Positions 18,221 to 29,300 of a DNA stretch of 64,000 nucleotides are shown piece after piece. How positions within the stretch are numbered: position 1 is the first letter of the stretch; each line of letters opens with the position of its first letter. The notes below the pieces were generated by a model. It saw nothing but the letters and a program-made list of their open reading frames with translations, did not search any database and was not told the origin of the DNA. The translations under genes were made by a program, and so were the position numbers. The stretch comes from Alphaproteobacteria bacterium (lineage in GTDB: Bacteria; Pseudomonadota; Alphaproteobacteria; Micropepsales; Micropepsaceae), in the NCBI GenBank assembly GCA_017983635.1, contig JAGOBA010000015.1, positions 1 through 64,000 on the forward strand, written 5' to 3'.

Positions 18221-18793
18221 ATGAGCGCGTCGCCCGAACAAGTTTCTGCGTCCCCGATGCTGGTGCCCGCGGCAAAAAACGGCGTGGTACATTACGCCGC
18301 AACAAGCGCCAAGCCGAAGCCGAGCGCACCTGCCGCCCGAAAGAGAACAACGCCCCCACGAGCGCGAGCTCACGTCCTCGGCGAAATCGTGACGCTGTTG
18401 ACCCGGTCGGCGGCGCACAAGCATATTTTCGTGAGCGACCTCGACTGGTTCATCGGCCCGCCGATGATGTTGGGCCAGTTTCGCAACATCTACGCAAGCG
18501 GACGCCCCGTCGCCCTCTGGGCCAGCGTCTCAGAGGAGGTCGAGAAGGAACTGCTGGCCGGCCGCATGCGGCTTAGGCCCACGGAATGGAGATCCGGAGA
18601 CCGGCTCTGGCTGATCGCACCCTCATTCGCGAGCGATGCGGGGCAGGCAAGCAGCTTCTTGCCACGGGTTGCCCGCGAAGTTTTCGGCGGCAAGCCGTTC
18701 AAGATGCTGCGGCCTACTCCCGAAACTCGGCTGCCGGAATCTGTAGAGGTGTCGTCAGGTTCGGATACTAAGGTCGTCAGGTTCTCATACTAA
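18221..18793 (+). CDS. HlyC-type toxin-activating lysine acyltransferase, divergent
   Basis: The 190-residue product has a ~50-residue low-complexity N-terminus, then the HlyC-family fold. Landmarks are LGEIVTLLTRSAAHKHIF with Ser63-x-x-His66 matching HlyC Ser20-x-x-His23, RPVALWASVSEEVEKEL, and TEWRSGDRLWLI matching HlyC EDWTSGDRKWFI. Family members use acyl-ACP to acylate internal lysines of RTX toxins in the cytoplasm before export. Notably the residue aligned with the functionally important Asp92 of HlyC is Ala here (WLIAPS instead of WFIDWIAP), so activity is uncertain. Its position between the exporter genes and the giant RTX gene supports a role on that toxin. Confidence 0.8.
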   Translation: MSASPEQVSASPMLVPAAKNGVVHYAATSAKPKPSAPAARKRTTPPRARAHVLGEIVTLLTRSAAHKHIFVSDLDWFIGPPMMLGQFRNIYASGRPVALWASVSEEVEKELLAGRMRLRPTEWRSGDRLWLIAPSFASDAGQASSFLPRVAREVFGGKPFKMLRPTPETRLPESVEVSSGSDTKVVRFSY

Positions 18794-18842
18794 GAGTGGC
18801 GAACCTGCGGCGCCAAAGAAACCGCAATAGGGAGATGAATGA

Positions 18843-19703
18843 ATGGGCGACCGGTTCATAGCGTACCTGGCGTGCGAAGGGCTGGCACCGGTTTCACCAA
18901 GTGCCTTGGCCGAACAGATCGAACGACTTTTCCCATCGGCGCCCCTGAGGGCGCGGGCCGTCTCGGGTGCTTCTCCGTTGTCAGCGGGTGGTGGATTTCT
19001 GCTGGAATTCGAAGGCAGCCTTGTTTCCGTAATCGCAGTCGACAACTCGCTACCTAGGGACGCGTACGAGCGCGCCCTGAGACTTGATCGGGTGTGGCCT
19101 GCAGCCGGCGAAGCGATGGCGTCGCATAGCGCCCACGTCATAGTGGCGACACTGAAGGAGGCCAATTCGCACTTGGAGGCGCTGAATGGTGCCGCGCAGG
19201 TGACACTCACCGTCGCAGCACTCGCGACGTTGGTGCCGGGCGTGGCGGTTGTGTGGGCTAACGGCGATGTGATCACGCGAACGGATCGCTTCAGCGAAGC
19301 CGCCCATGCATTTGCGCAACGCCAGATTCGACCGGACATCTGGATTGGTTTCGACTGGCTCGACGGTCCGCCGCTACAAGGTGGACAACGGACTTTAGCA
19401 TTGACCACGACCGGGTTGACGGCATTTGTGGGGCGCGAGATCGAATGGCTCCCCGCGGCATTGCCGCCAACTACGATTGCGCGCCGTGTATTCGGCGTAT
19501 GTCAATATCTGATCGTCAGCGGCATGGTGCTGAAGGACGGCGAGACAGTGGGCGTGAGTGAGAGCGAGCGCATTCGCGTGCGTTTTGCCGAACGCGGCCA
19601 GCGCGGGGCGCCGGTAATTCAGCTAACTATGGAGATAGGGCCCGTCGCGGGTCGACCCCGGGCGCACGATCAGGCGCCCCACATATCCAACCTGTTGCAG
19701 TAA
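18843..19703 (+). CDS. DUF4261-domain protein, candidate second immunity factor
   Basis: The 286-residue soluble protein has no signal peptide. Its C-terminal ~100 residues carry the DUF4261 pattern: RPDIWIGFDW, then ALTTTGLTAFVGREIEW, then YLIVSGMVLKDGETVGVSE. The N-terminal half resembles a related alpha/beta repeat (GGGFLLEFEGSLVSVIAVD). The biochemical function of DUF4261 is unknown to me. It follows the acyltransferase by 49 bases and precedes the Imm11-type gene by 13 bases. It thus sits in the toxin operon, so I infer an immunity or accessory role. The start ATG is preceded by GGGAGATG. Confidence 0.7.
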   Translation: MGDRFIAYLACEGLAPVSPSALAEQIERLFPSAPLRARAVSGASPLSAGGGFLLEFEGSLVSVIAVDNSLPRDAYERALRLDRVWPAAGEAMASHSAHVIVATLKEANSHLEALNGAAQVTLTVAALATLVPGVAVVWANGDVITRTDRFSEAAHAFAQRQIRPDIWIGFDWLDGPPLQGGQRTLALTTTGLTAFVGREIEWLPAALPPTTIARRVFGVCQYLIVSGMVLKDGETVGVSESERIRVRFAERGQRGAPVIQLTMEIGPVAGRPRAHDQAPHISNLLQ

Positions 19704-19716
19704 CTTTGGTGTGACA

Positions 19717-20325
19717 ATGGCTTGGTATTTGGAAATTCCCGTCGGTACGGGCGAGGCGGTGGTCCGGGAGGTCATCGACTTTTCGGAGAACGTTCGCGCG
19801 ACCAGTGTGACGAGGACGCGTAGTTGGTGGCCCGGCCATTTCATGACCGGGCGAAAACTCGACATTGGTCCCGTTTGGCTGCGGATAAAACTCGGGAAGC
19901 CCTACACGGCGGTGCCGGATGTTCTGCCAATCCACGGGCCGTGGATGGTCAGCGAGACTTTTCGTAAGATCGTGGAAGAGCGGGAACCGGATACTCATCA
20001 GTTTTTTCCGGTCGAACTGCAGATCGCCAAGGGCGGCGCTGAGCTTGGTCCCCGCTATATCCTCAACGTCGGGCAAACATTGAACGCGATATCGGTAAAT
20101 CACTCAAAAATCAATTGGGGGGTGCGTGCTGACGGCTCAAAATGGGCTTACCCTCCCGGCGCAGATGACGACTTGGTCGTCACCAAAACAGTGGTCCACG
20201 GCAAGAGCCTGTGGAGCGACCGTCTCTATCCTGCAAATAGTCTTATTTCGGACGGCATCAAGATCGCATTCGAAAGCGCCCAAGTGCTGGGCCTGCGGTA
20301 CGTGCGCGTGCGCGAACAAGACTGA
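19717..20325 (+). CDS. Imm11/DUF1629-family immunity protein
   Basis: The 202-residue cytoplasmic protein shows the family hallmarks. PWMVSETFRKIVEEREPDTH leads into QFFPVEL and then YILNVGQTLNAI; near the C-terminus SLWSDRLYPANSLISDGIKI leads into ALGLRY-type VLGLRYVRV. Imm11 (Pfam Imm_MXAN_0049) proteins are immunity partners of polymorphic toxins; from memory the Myxococcus founder is paired with an AHH-type nuclease toxin, which should be confirmed. That is the nuclease family found at the start of the very next gene. Start ATG at 19717; an in-frame GTG at 19711 is possible. It lies 44 bases before the toxin gene. It would bind and block the nuclease domain in the producing cell. Confidence 0.8.
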   Translation: MAWYLEIPVGTGEAVVREVIDFSENVRATSVTRTRSWWPGHFMTGRKLDIGPVWLRIKLGKPYTAVPDVLPIHGPWMVSETFRKIVEEREPDTHQFFPVELQIAKGGAELGPRYILNVGQTLNAISVNHSKINWGVRADGSKWAYPPGADDDLVVTKTVVHGKSLWSDRLYPANSLISDGIKIAFESAQVLGLRYVRVREQD

Positions 20326-20369
20326 CTTGAGTTTCCTTAAGCCCACGGTGAGTCAAGGCGAGAGAGAAA

Positions 20370-23300
20370 ATGACCATCAATCCCAACTTTGGAAACATGC
20401 CGACCAATCCCGGAAGTGGCGATGGTTGGAACGGCACTTTTCAAGGGCACCACCTTATTCCTTATGATGTGGCGCTCAATTCGCCGTTGATGCAGGCCAT
20501 CGATTCCAACGGGCTCATGGACTTCAACGACTTCAATACGAATGGGATTTTTCTGCCGACCGATATCAACGATGCGATTCGTAGCGGACTTTCGTTGCAC
20601 GAAGGGAGCCATTCCCTTTACAGCGGTTTCGTGCAGAGTGTGCTGGAAGGAATTTGGGTCGAGCATTTGAATGGTATTCCTTCGAGTGACCCAACGTACA
20701 TGACTCGGCTCCAGGCCGCCGCAGCAGACGTTGACAAACTGCAGCTGATGCTTGCGGACGGCCTAATGGCAAAAGCTCCGGCTGGCACGCCGCCAGGTTC
20801 GGTTGTCGCGAACCAGCTCAAGCCGGATTTCTTCCTTAACGCCGCCGACACCCGGCGTGGATCGGGTTCCTATGGTTATCCCAGCGCCGCGACGGCACAT
20901 CAGGTGTTCAAAAACAGCGCGGCATATACAAGCGCCGACTATCGCGTGATGATTCAGAATGCGCTCCAAGCAGATCTAAAGGGGCCTCTAGTCGGGCAAG
21001 AAGCGATGGCGTTGTATCGCGCGGCAAAATACAGTCCCGAGCTGCAAGCGCACATTAACGCCAGCCGCTTTGGTGACTTTGGATCGCGTTTTCATGGTGC
21101 AATCGGTGGTGCCGTTGATCCGTTTGACGCGCTGTTGGCAGGGCTCGTTGGTTTGGCGTACATCAAGTCTGGTCTCAACGAGGGAAACACGCTCGAAGCG
21201 ATTGCCGATGAGATTTACAACAACATCGACCCTCAGCTGATCGCGACGATGGCGGCAAGCTACGTCGCCGGGGAAGCGGTCTTTGGAACGGTTGCCGCGC
21301 TGACAGGTCCTGTCGGCGTCGCAACGCTGATTCTTCTGGCGTCACCCTTCATCTTCGAGGACGTGAAGAAGGTCGTCACGGACTTGCGTGACGCTTTCCC
21401 GGAGTGGGCGTTTCTAGGCACGGCAGTTGAAAGCATGGAAGCGGTAGAGCCCTATGTCGCGGGCGCCGCAAATGCGATCACCGGGTTTCTTGAGAGCCTG
21501 ATGCCGAGAATTACGATGGCGTCAGGCGAGATGATCGTCAGTGGTGCGGACGGTATCGACCTTATGGCCGGCTTCGACAAGTCCGTCTTGAGTGGAGGGG
21601 ACGGTGGTGACTGGATGGTGCATTTCGGGTCGGGTGAGCTGAAAGGCGGGTTAGGGAACGACAAGTTGTTCGCGATCGCGCCTACGGTCGGTGGCCCCAA
21701 CGATTTTCTTGAGATGCGCGGCGAGGATGGTGACGATCTACTTGCGATGTTTGGAGGTGCAGGTGGCTACCTTTTTGGCGGTGCCGGTGCGGATATCTTG
21801 CTGTCTTTTGCGAGTGGCGAGGCGCACCTATTTGGCAAGGATGGAAACAGCAGCGGGGGAAGTCTCTCAAGAGACGGCAACGAAGATTTGTTCTTGGCAG
21901 GCGGTGGCCTCACCTTCATCGAGGATGCAGATGCTGACGATTACGTCTCGTTCTTAGGGCTCCCGATCTTTGGGGGCGTGCAGCAATGGTGGTCCGAGGG
22001 TAATGTTGCGAGTTGGGCGCCTCTTTCAGCGGTGTTGTCAGCCGTTCCAACGGTTGCCTTTAGCGGGAATATCCTCTTTGCGGTTGGCTTGGCTTTCGTT
22101 GATGCGGTTTGCTCTAACCTATTGAGTTTTGGAAAGACCACGTCAAACCAGCTCCTCATCTCGGTGATGGGCGGACGTGGTGGCGCCATTGTGATTCAGG
22201 ATCACAAGATCGATTTGGAGACCGGCGACTCCAGTGGCAATGTTGTCGTTTTCAAGCAGATATTTGTTCCCGAAGGCGCGTCGCTTGAGTCGATAAAGCG
22301 GTACCTCAATCTTGCGTTGAAGGCAGGCTTCGGTACTTGCATCATTGGGACCGACCCGCTGGTGATTGATGTCGACGGCGACGGAGTGGAGCTAACGAGT
22401 TCTCAGACCACGTACTTTGATATGAACGGGGATGGTTGGGCCGAGCGCACGACTTGGGTGCGCGGCGGTGATGGCTTCCTCGTGATGGACATCAACGCTA
22501 ACGGCAAGATCGATAACATAACGGAGATGTTCGGCAACGCGACGACCTCAGCGTTGACCGCGCTTGCCGCGCTTGACACGAACGCTGATGGAAAGATCTC
22601 GGCGGCTGACAGCGCTTTCGCCTCCCTCCGGGTTTGGATAGATGCCAACCAGGATGGCGTGACCGACGCCGGCGAGCTTAAGACCCTAAGCCAAGTCAAC
22701 ATTCGTGACATCTCCCTGACGCCGACGGGTGGTGCAGGGAATCTGCGTGGAAATGCGGTTCGTGCGACAGGGACGTTCACGCGCAACGACAACTCGACTG
22801 GAACGACCGCAGATATCCTACTCTCGTCGAACCCTTCGGATACGCGATGGCAGGGAGACAAAACAATCTCCGCCGCTGCTGCTGCGCTGCCGGAGGTGAA
22901 AGCGTTCGGGTTGCTGACCGACTTGCGTGTCGAGATGACGGACGATGCCACACTGCTCACAGCAGTGACGAACTTCAAAAACATGAGCTCGACGAGTTCT
23001 TGGTCGGCCCTTGAGGCGGCTGCGACCAGCATCTTGTTCCGCTGGGCGGGCGTCGACGGTGTGTCTCCCGTTGCCATGACGAGTACGTTCGACCAACAGA
23101 AGCTTGCCTTGATCGAGAAGTGGTACGGCACCCAGATGACGCCGCGAGACACAGCCGGTGTTCCCATGCTCGGGAACGTCGCGGAACTCGTGAGCGCTTG
23201 GAACCACGTGCTTGATCAGGTGACTGTGCGCCTCGCGGTCCAAGGGCCGCTCCAGTCGTTGTTTCCGACTGTCAGCTACGATGTGGCAACCGACCGGATT

Positions 23301-26300
23301 AAGGCGCTCACCCCGACGGCATTTGCTGACTCAATTCGGAATGGGCTGTTAGCGTTACCGGCAACGCGAAGCGGCGCTCTCTCTGCTTGGAACAGCAGTT
23401 GGGGGCCGCTGTACCAGGCTTTTGCCGAAGCTCTCGTGAGGTCAGACCAAAATCTTGCAAGACCTGACTACACTGTCATGAGCATTATGCGCGCGATGGA
23501 CGGTGTAACGCAGCCGCTCACGCTGACAGAGTTGATCGGCGGATTGAAGCTGACGAACGTCTTAGTGGGGACCGCAGGCGCTGATGGTATCGCTCGTCCA
23601 AGTGACGTTGCTGACATGGTCGTGATGGTCGGAGGGGCGGGCAACGACACACTGACCGGGAGCGGCGGCCAGACAGCCTATCTTGTTGGCCGGAATTTTG
23701 GTCAAGACACGATCATCGACGTTGACACAATGGAACAGGGCGATCGGGTACGCTTCGCCCTTCATACGCTCAGCGAGGTAGCGCTTTCGAGAACCGGGCA
23801 AGACCTGATCATCAGTGTCAACAGCACAACTGACAAGTTGACCATCCAGAACTACTTCCTGAAAGGCGCGTTGGGTGCGAACTACGGCATTGAAGAGATT
23901 CAGTTTGCCGACGGCACGCTGCTTTCGATTGTCGATGTGATGACTGCCGTAGGTAAAGGGACGTCTGCCAGCGAGACATTGACGGGAAGCGAACGCGACG
24001 ATGTGTTGGAGGGCCTTGCCGGCAACGACACGTTGCGTGGCGGCGACGGCGGAGACATCTACTTCTACAGTCAAGGTCACGGTCAGGACACGATCGAGGA
24101 GATCCAAACAACACCGATGAATCAGCCATCCGACGCGCTGATCATCGAAAATGGCTACAAGGAGTCCGACGTCACGCTCTCACGCGCTGGCGCGTCCGAC
24201 GACTTGCTGTTGAGCTTCAACAGCAATCCCGCTGACTCCATACTGATCAAGGGGCAATTCTGGTACAGCTCTTTAGGCGTGAGAGGGGCGAACGGGCCGG
24301 AAGGTTTGGTCGGGGCATTGCTCACCAGCCCATTTTTCGATGGATCGCAGCTCGCGACGGAGAAGCGGATCGAAACGCTCGTCTTCAAGCAAGGCGGCGG
24401 CTGGAGTTGGACCGATGTCCAGGCGAAGCTGATTCAGCAGGCGACGACATCCGGCAACGACACGACGTACGGATTCGGAACCGCGGACACGTTCTCGGCG
24501 ACCGCAGGGAACGATACACTCGTTGGCTTTGATGGGAGTGACACGTACGCGTTCGGCAGGGGCTCGGGGCAGGACGTCATCGACGAACAGGCGCGATACC
24601 TCACACTCCTCGGTACCGATACGCTGAAGTTCGGGGCGGGCATCACGCTCGCCGATCTCGAGTTCACACGACCTATCGGCACGAAAGACCTCTTGATCCA
24701 CATCAAGAACACGACCGATACGCTCACGATCAAGGATCAGTTCGACGGGCGCCAGATCGATCTCTTCAACGTATTCGGAGCGCAGTGGTTCGACCGGATC
24801 GAGAAATTTGTGTTCGCCGACGGCCAGACGATTGCGTGGGAAGATGTTCTGCACACCGTAACGACGGGAACTACGGGCAACGACACGCTGGTTGGCGACT
24901 TCTACGCCGACAGTCTGGACGGTGGCGCCGGAAACGACCTTCTGAACGGCGGCGACATGGGCGACACCTACCTATTTGGTCGCAATGACGGTCAGGACAC
25001 GATCCAGGAAACGCGGACCTACGTCATCGACACCTTGGCCGACACGCTGCAGTTTAAGGCCGGTGTTGCTGTTTCCGACGTTGTTTTCACACGTGTTGGC
25101 GCAACCAATGATCTGTTGGTCTCAATCGCTGGAACAACCGACTCCGTCCTGATCAAAGAGCAGTACAACGTCGCCGAAACTGGTCCCTTCGGGCCGCAAG
25201 CGATCTATCAAGTCGAGCAGTTCCGCTGGTCGGATGGCACCGTCAAGGCGTGGACGCAGTTGACGCAGCAGATCATCGATGCGGCGCGCACCGCCGGTGA
25301 CGACACGATCATCGGTACGCACTTCAACGATACGATGGACGGCGGCGCGGGCAATGACACGCTGAAAGGCGGCAACGGCTCGGACACCTACGTGTTCGGC
25401 CTGGGTTCGGGCAATGATATCGTCAACGACGGCGCCAACAACATCTTCGCCGCGAACGTCGATCAGGTGTCTTTCGGTGCCGGGATCACAACGTCGAACA
25501 TCACGATTCAACGCTCCGGCGCGGACGATCTCATCCTCGGCGTAAGCGGGGCGACCGATACGCTTAAGGTCGAAGGGCAGTTGTTTTATACAACGATCAA
25601 TGTGCGGCTCAACGAGATCGAGACGTTCGTGTTCAACGGTGGTCCCACCTGGACAGCGGCAGATCTGCGCACGCAATACCTCACGCGTGCGACGACGACC
25701 GGTAATGACACGATCACGGGCTTCTGGTCGGACGATGCGATCGTGGGCGGCGCTGGAAACGACACGCTTCGCGGCGGTGACGGCTCAGATACCTACACGT
25801 TCGCGTCGGGCTTCGGCCAAGACGTCATCGAAGAGACAGTGGGATTCGTCACTTACAACGATGCTGATCGGATTGTATTCGGAAGCGGCCTAAGCTCAAC
25901 GAATGCGATACTCACGCGCGTAGGCAACGATCTGACAGTTGGCTTCGCCAGCATCGCGGACAAGGTCACGGTCACGGGACAGTTCTCGCACAACGCGGGT
26001 TACGCTGGCTGGAGCGACATTGAGTCGGTCACATTTGGCGACGGCGTCACCTGGACGGATGCGCAGATCAGGCAGGCTCTGATCACCCAATCGTCGACGT
26101 CCGGAAACGACATCGTCACGGGCTTCTACACGAATGACACGATCGATGGCGGCGCCGGCAATGATACGCTCCGCGGTCTCGGCGGTGGAGATACCTATGT
26201 TTTCGGCAAGGGCTCAGGAACGGACACGATTGAGGAAAGCATCGGCTCCAGCTACGAAGACCAGCCAGACACGGTTTCCTTCGCCTCGAACGTGACCCGC

Positions 26301-29300
26301 GCGGAAGTGACTTTCAGCCGCGTTGGCAATGACTTGCGCGCGGTGATCGCGGGATTCCCGGACACCCTGACGATCAAGGACCACTTCGTAACGAGTGGTG
26401 CCAAGGTTGAGTTCTTCAAGTTCTCCAATGGCACGGTGCTGACTGCCGCGCAGGCCGAAGTCAACGCCGCTGGCGGCCAGAGCAACGGCAATGACACTCT
26501 GGTCGGCACGACGGGCGACGACATTCTAGACGGTGGGGCCGGGAACGACATTCTCCGCGGCGTTCAAGGTAACGACACCTATGTCTTTGGCCGCGGCTAC
26601 GGCGTCGACTCGCTCGAAGAGGATACTGGAACGATCGTGAGTCAGGTCTCTCCCTCCGACAAGTTAGCGTTTGGAGCGGCGGTTAGCTTGACGGATCTGA
26701 TTCTTTCGCGCACCGGACTCGATCTGGTCATTCAGATCAGCGGTACGTCGGACCAGATCACGATCAAGAATCAGTTCTATTCTGCGGACTCGACCGGGGT
26801 GTTCGGTCGCTATCGCGTGGATTCGTTTGTGTTCGCTGACGGAACAACTCTGTCGGCCGTCGAAATGGACCGGCTGACGTTGCTCGCGGCAAAGACGACG
26901 GGGAACGACACGGTCACGGGCTTCTCTGATACCGATGACACGTTGGATGGTGGTGCTGGCAATGACGCGCTGCAAGGAAATGGGGGCACGGACAGCTACA
27001 TCTTCGGCAGAGGGTATGGCCAGGACACAATCGACGAGACAACGCAAACAACGGGATCGATCGCAGACACGCTCCGATTCAATGCCGATGTCGCCCCGGC
27101 CGATATTCAGTTCGTCCGGTCGGGGTTCGATCTCATTCTGAAGATCGCGGGAACGACCGATCAGATCACGGTCAAGCAACAGTTCCTCTCGATCGACTCC
27201 GCCAGCGTGACTGGCGCCGACCGGGTTGAGAACTTCGCCTTCGCCGATGGGACTGTGTGGACCGCCGCAGATGTGGAAGCGAAGGCACTGGCCGCCTCGC
27301 AAACGAGCGGAAACGACACGGTCACAGGTTACGACAGCCAAGACGTGATCGACGGGGGTGCCGGGAACGACACCTTGCAGGGCAATGGCGCTGCGGATGT
27401 TTACATTTTCGGGCGCGGCTATGGGCAAGACACAGTCTTTGAGACGTCGCAAAATTCTGGATCGACCACGGATTCGATCAGCTTCAAGGCCGACGTTCTG
27501 CCGGCGGATGTGCAGCTGATTCGCTTGGGTTTGGACCTGATCGTGAAGATCATTGGAACAACCGACCAGATCACAATCAAGCAGCAGTTCAGCGCGATTG
27601 ACTCAAGTAGCGTGCTTGGCAAGAACCGCGTTGAGAACTTCGCCTTCGCGAATGGCACGCTCTGGACGGCGGTCCAAGTAGAGCAAATGACGCTGGCGGC
27701 GCAGCAGACTGCCGGCAATGACACGATCTACGGCTATGCCAGCTCAGATGTTCTTGATGGCGGTACCGGAAACGACACGCTCCAAGGGAACGGCGACAAC
27801 GATTTTTACGTCTTTGGCCGTGGGTATGGGCAGGACGTCATCGATGAAACAAGCGAGACGTTCGGGTCGGTGGCCGACACGATTCGCTTCAAGGATGGCA
27901 TTAACCCGACGGACGTGCAGCTGCAGCGCGCTGGCGACAATTTGGTCATCAAAATTCTAGGGACTACGGACCAACTCACCGTGGTTAATCAGCATCGTTC
28001 ACAGGACTCAAGTGGCGTCTACGGTCCGGGTCGAATTGAGAACTTTGTATTCACGGACGGGACGACTTGGATGGCACCCGAAGTTGATGCGCGGCTTCTG
28101 CGGGACACGCAAACGCCTGGCAACGACACGGTCGTGGGCTACGAATCCGTCGATACGCTCGATGCGGGTTTCGGCAACGATTTGATGCAAGGCCTGAAGG
28201 GCAACGACGTCTATGTTTTTGGTCGTGGTTACGGCCAAGATGTTGTGAATGAGAATCTCTTAAGCAACGGTGATCTCGCAGATCAGCTTACCCTGAGAAG
28301 CGGCATCGTTCCGGCCGATATTCAGATTATTCGTTTCAACAACGGCAACAACATCACACTGAAGATCAATGGTACGAACGATCAAGTGACAATCGTCGGC
28401 CAACTCGCCTCGATCGACTCCGCATCGCCCTTGGGTGCGAATCGTATTGAGAGTGTTGTCTTTGCTGATGGCGCGACCTGGACGGCGGCGAGCCTGGATG
28501 CGCGTACGTTGGCTGCGCAGACGACGGGTGTTGACGACGTCATCGTTGGCTTTGCTTCGAACGATCTCATCGATGGCGGGGCTGGCAACGACACGTTAAC
28601 CGGCGGCGCTGGCGGTGATCAGCTGATCGGCGGGTCTGGCATCGATACGGTCAGCTACGCGAACACCAATGTCGGCGTGACAGCGAGTTTGGTTTCTGGT
28701 GGCACGGTTGGTGAGGCAAGCGGAGACACGTTCTCCGGCGTTGAGAATCTCACAGGGAGCGACGGCAATGACAGTCTCACGGGCGATACGGGAGCAAATG
28801 CACTAACCGGTGGGCTTGGAAATGACACGCTCAATGGCGGCGATGGCGACGACACGCTTAACGGTGGTGCCGGAACGGATACGTTAGATGGCGGTATTGG
28901 CAATGACACATTGATTGGTGGTGCCGCAGCAGACGTTTTGACTGGTGGTAGTGGCAACGACACGGTGAGCTATTCGACATCTGCCGGTGGCGTTACCGCG
29001 AGTCTGGCGACGAACACCGGCACAGTGGGTGATGCGAGCGGAGACACTTTCTCGGGGATTGAAAACCTGACCGGCGGTTCGGGCAGTGATACGCTCGCGG
29101 GTGACGGTAACGCGAATGTGCTTATTGGTGGCGCAGGCGCCGATGCGTTCACTGGGAACGGCGGCATCGATACTGTTAGCTACGTCACCGCGACCGCTGG
29201 CATCACAGTAAGCATGACTGCGACGGCGGGCTCTGCTGGAGACGCTCTGAACGATACGTTCAACACCGTCGAGAACGTGACCGGGAGCGGCTTCGACGAT

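Noticed and set aside
20598-20612. HEGSH read as an HExxH zinc-protease motif in the RTX protein
   Set aside because: The surrounding motifs (GHHLIP, NGIFLP, then H-x-x-S-H-x-x-Y) match the AHH nuclease pattern in order and spacing, and no third zinc ligand typical of metalloproteases follows.
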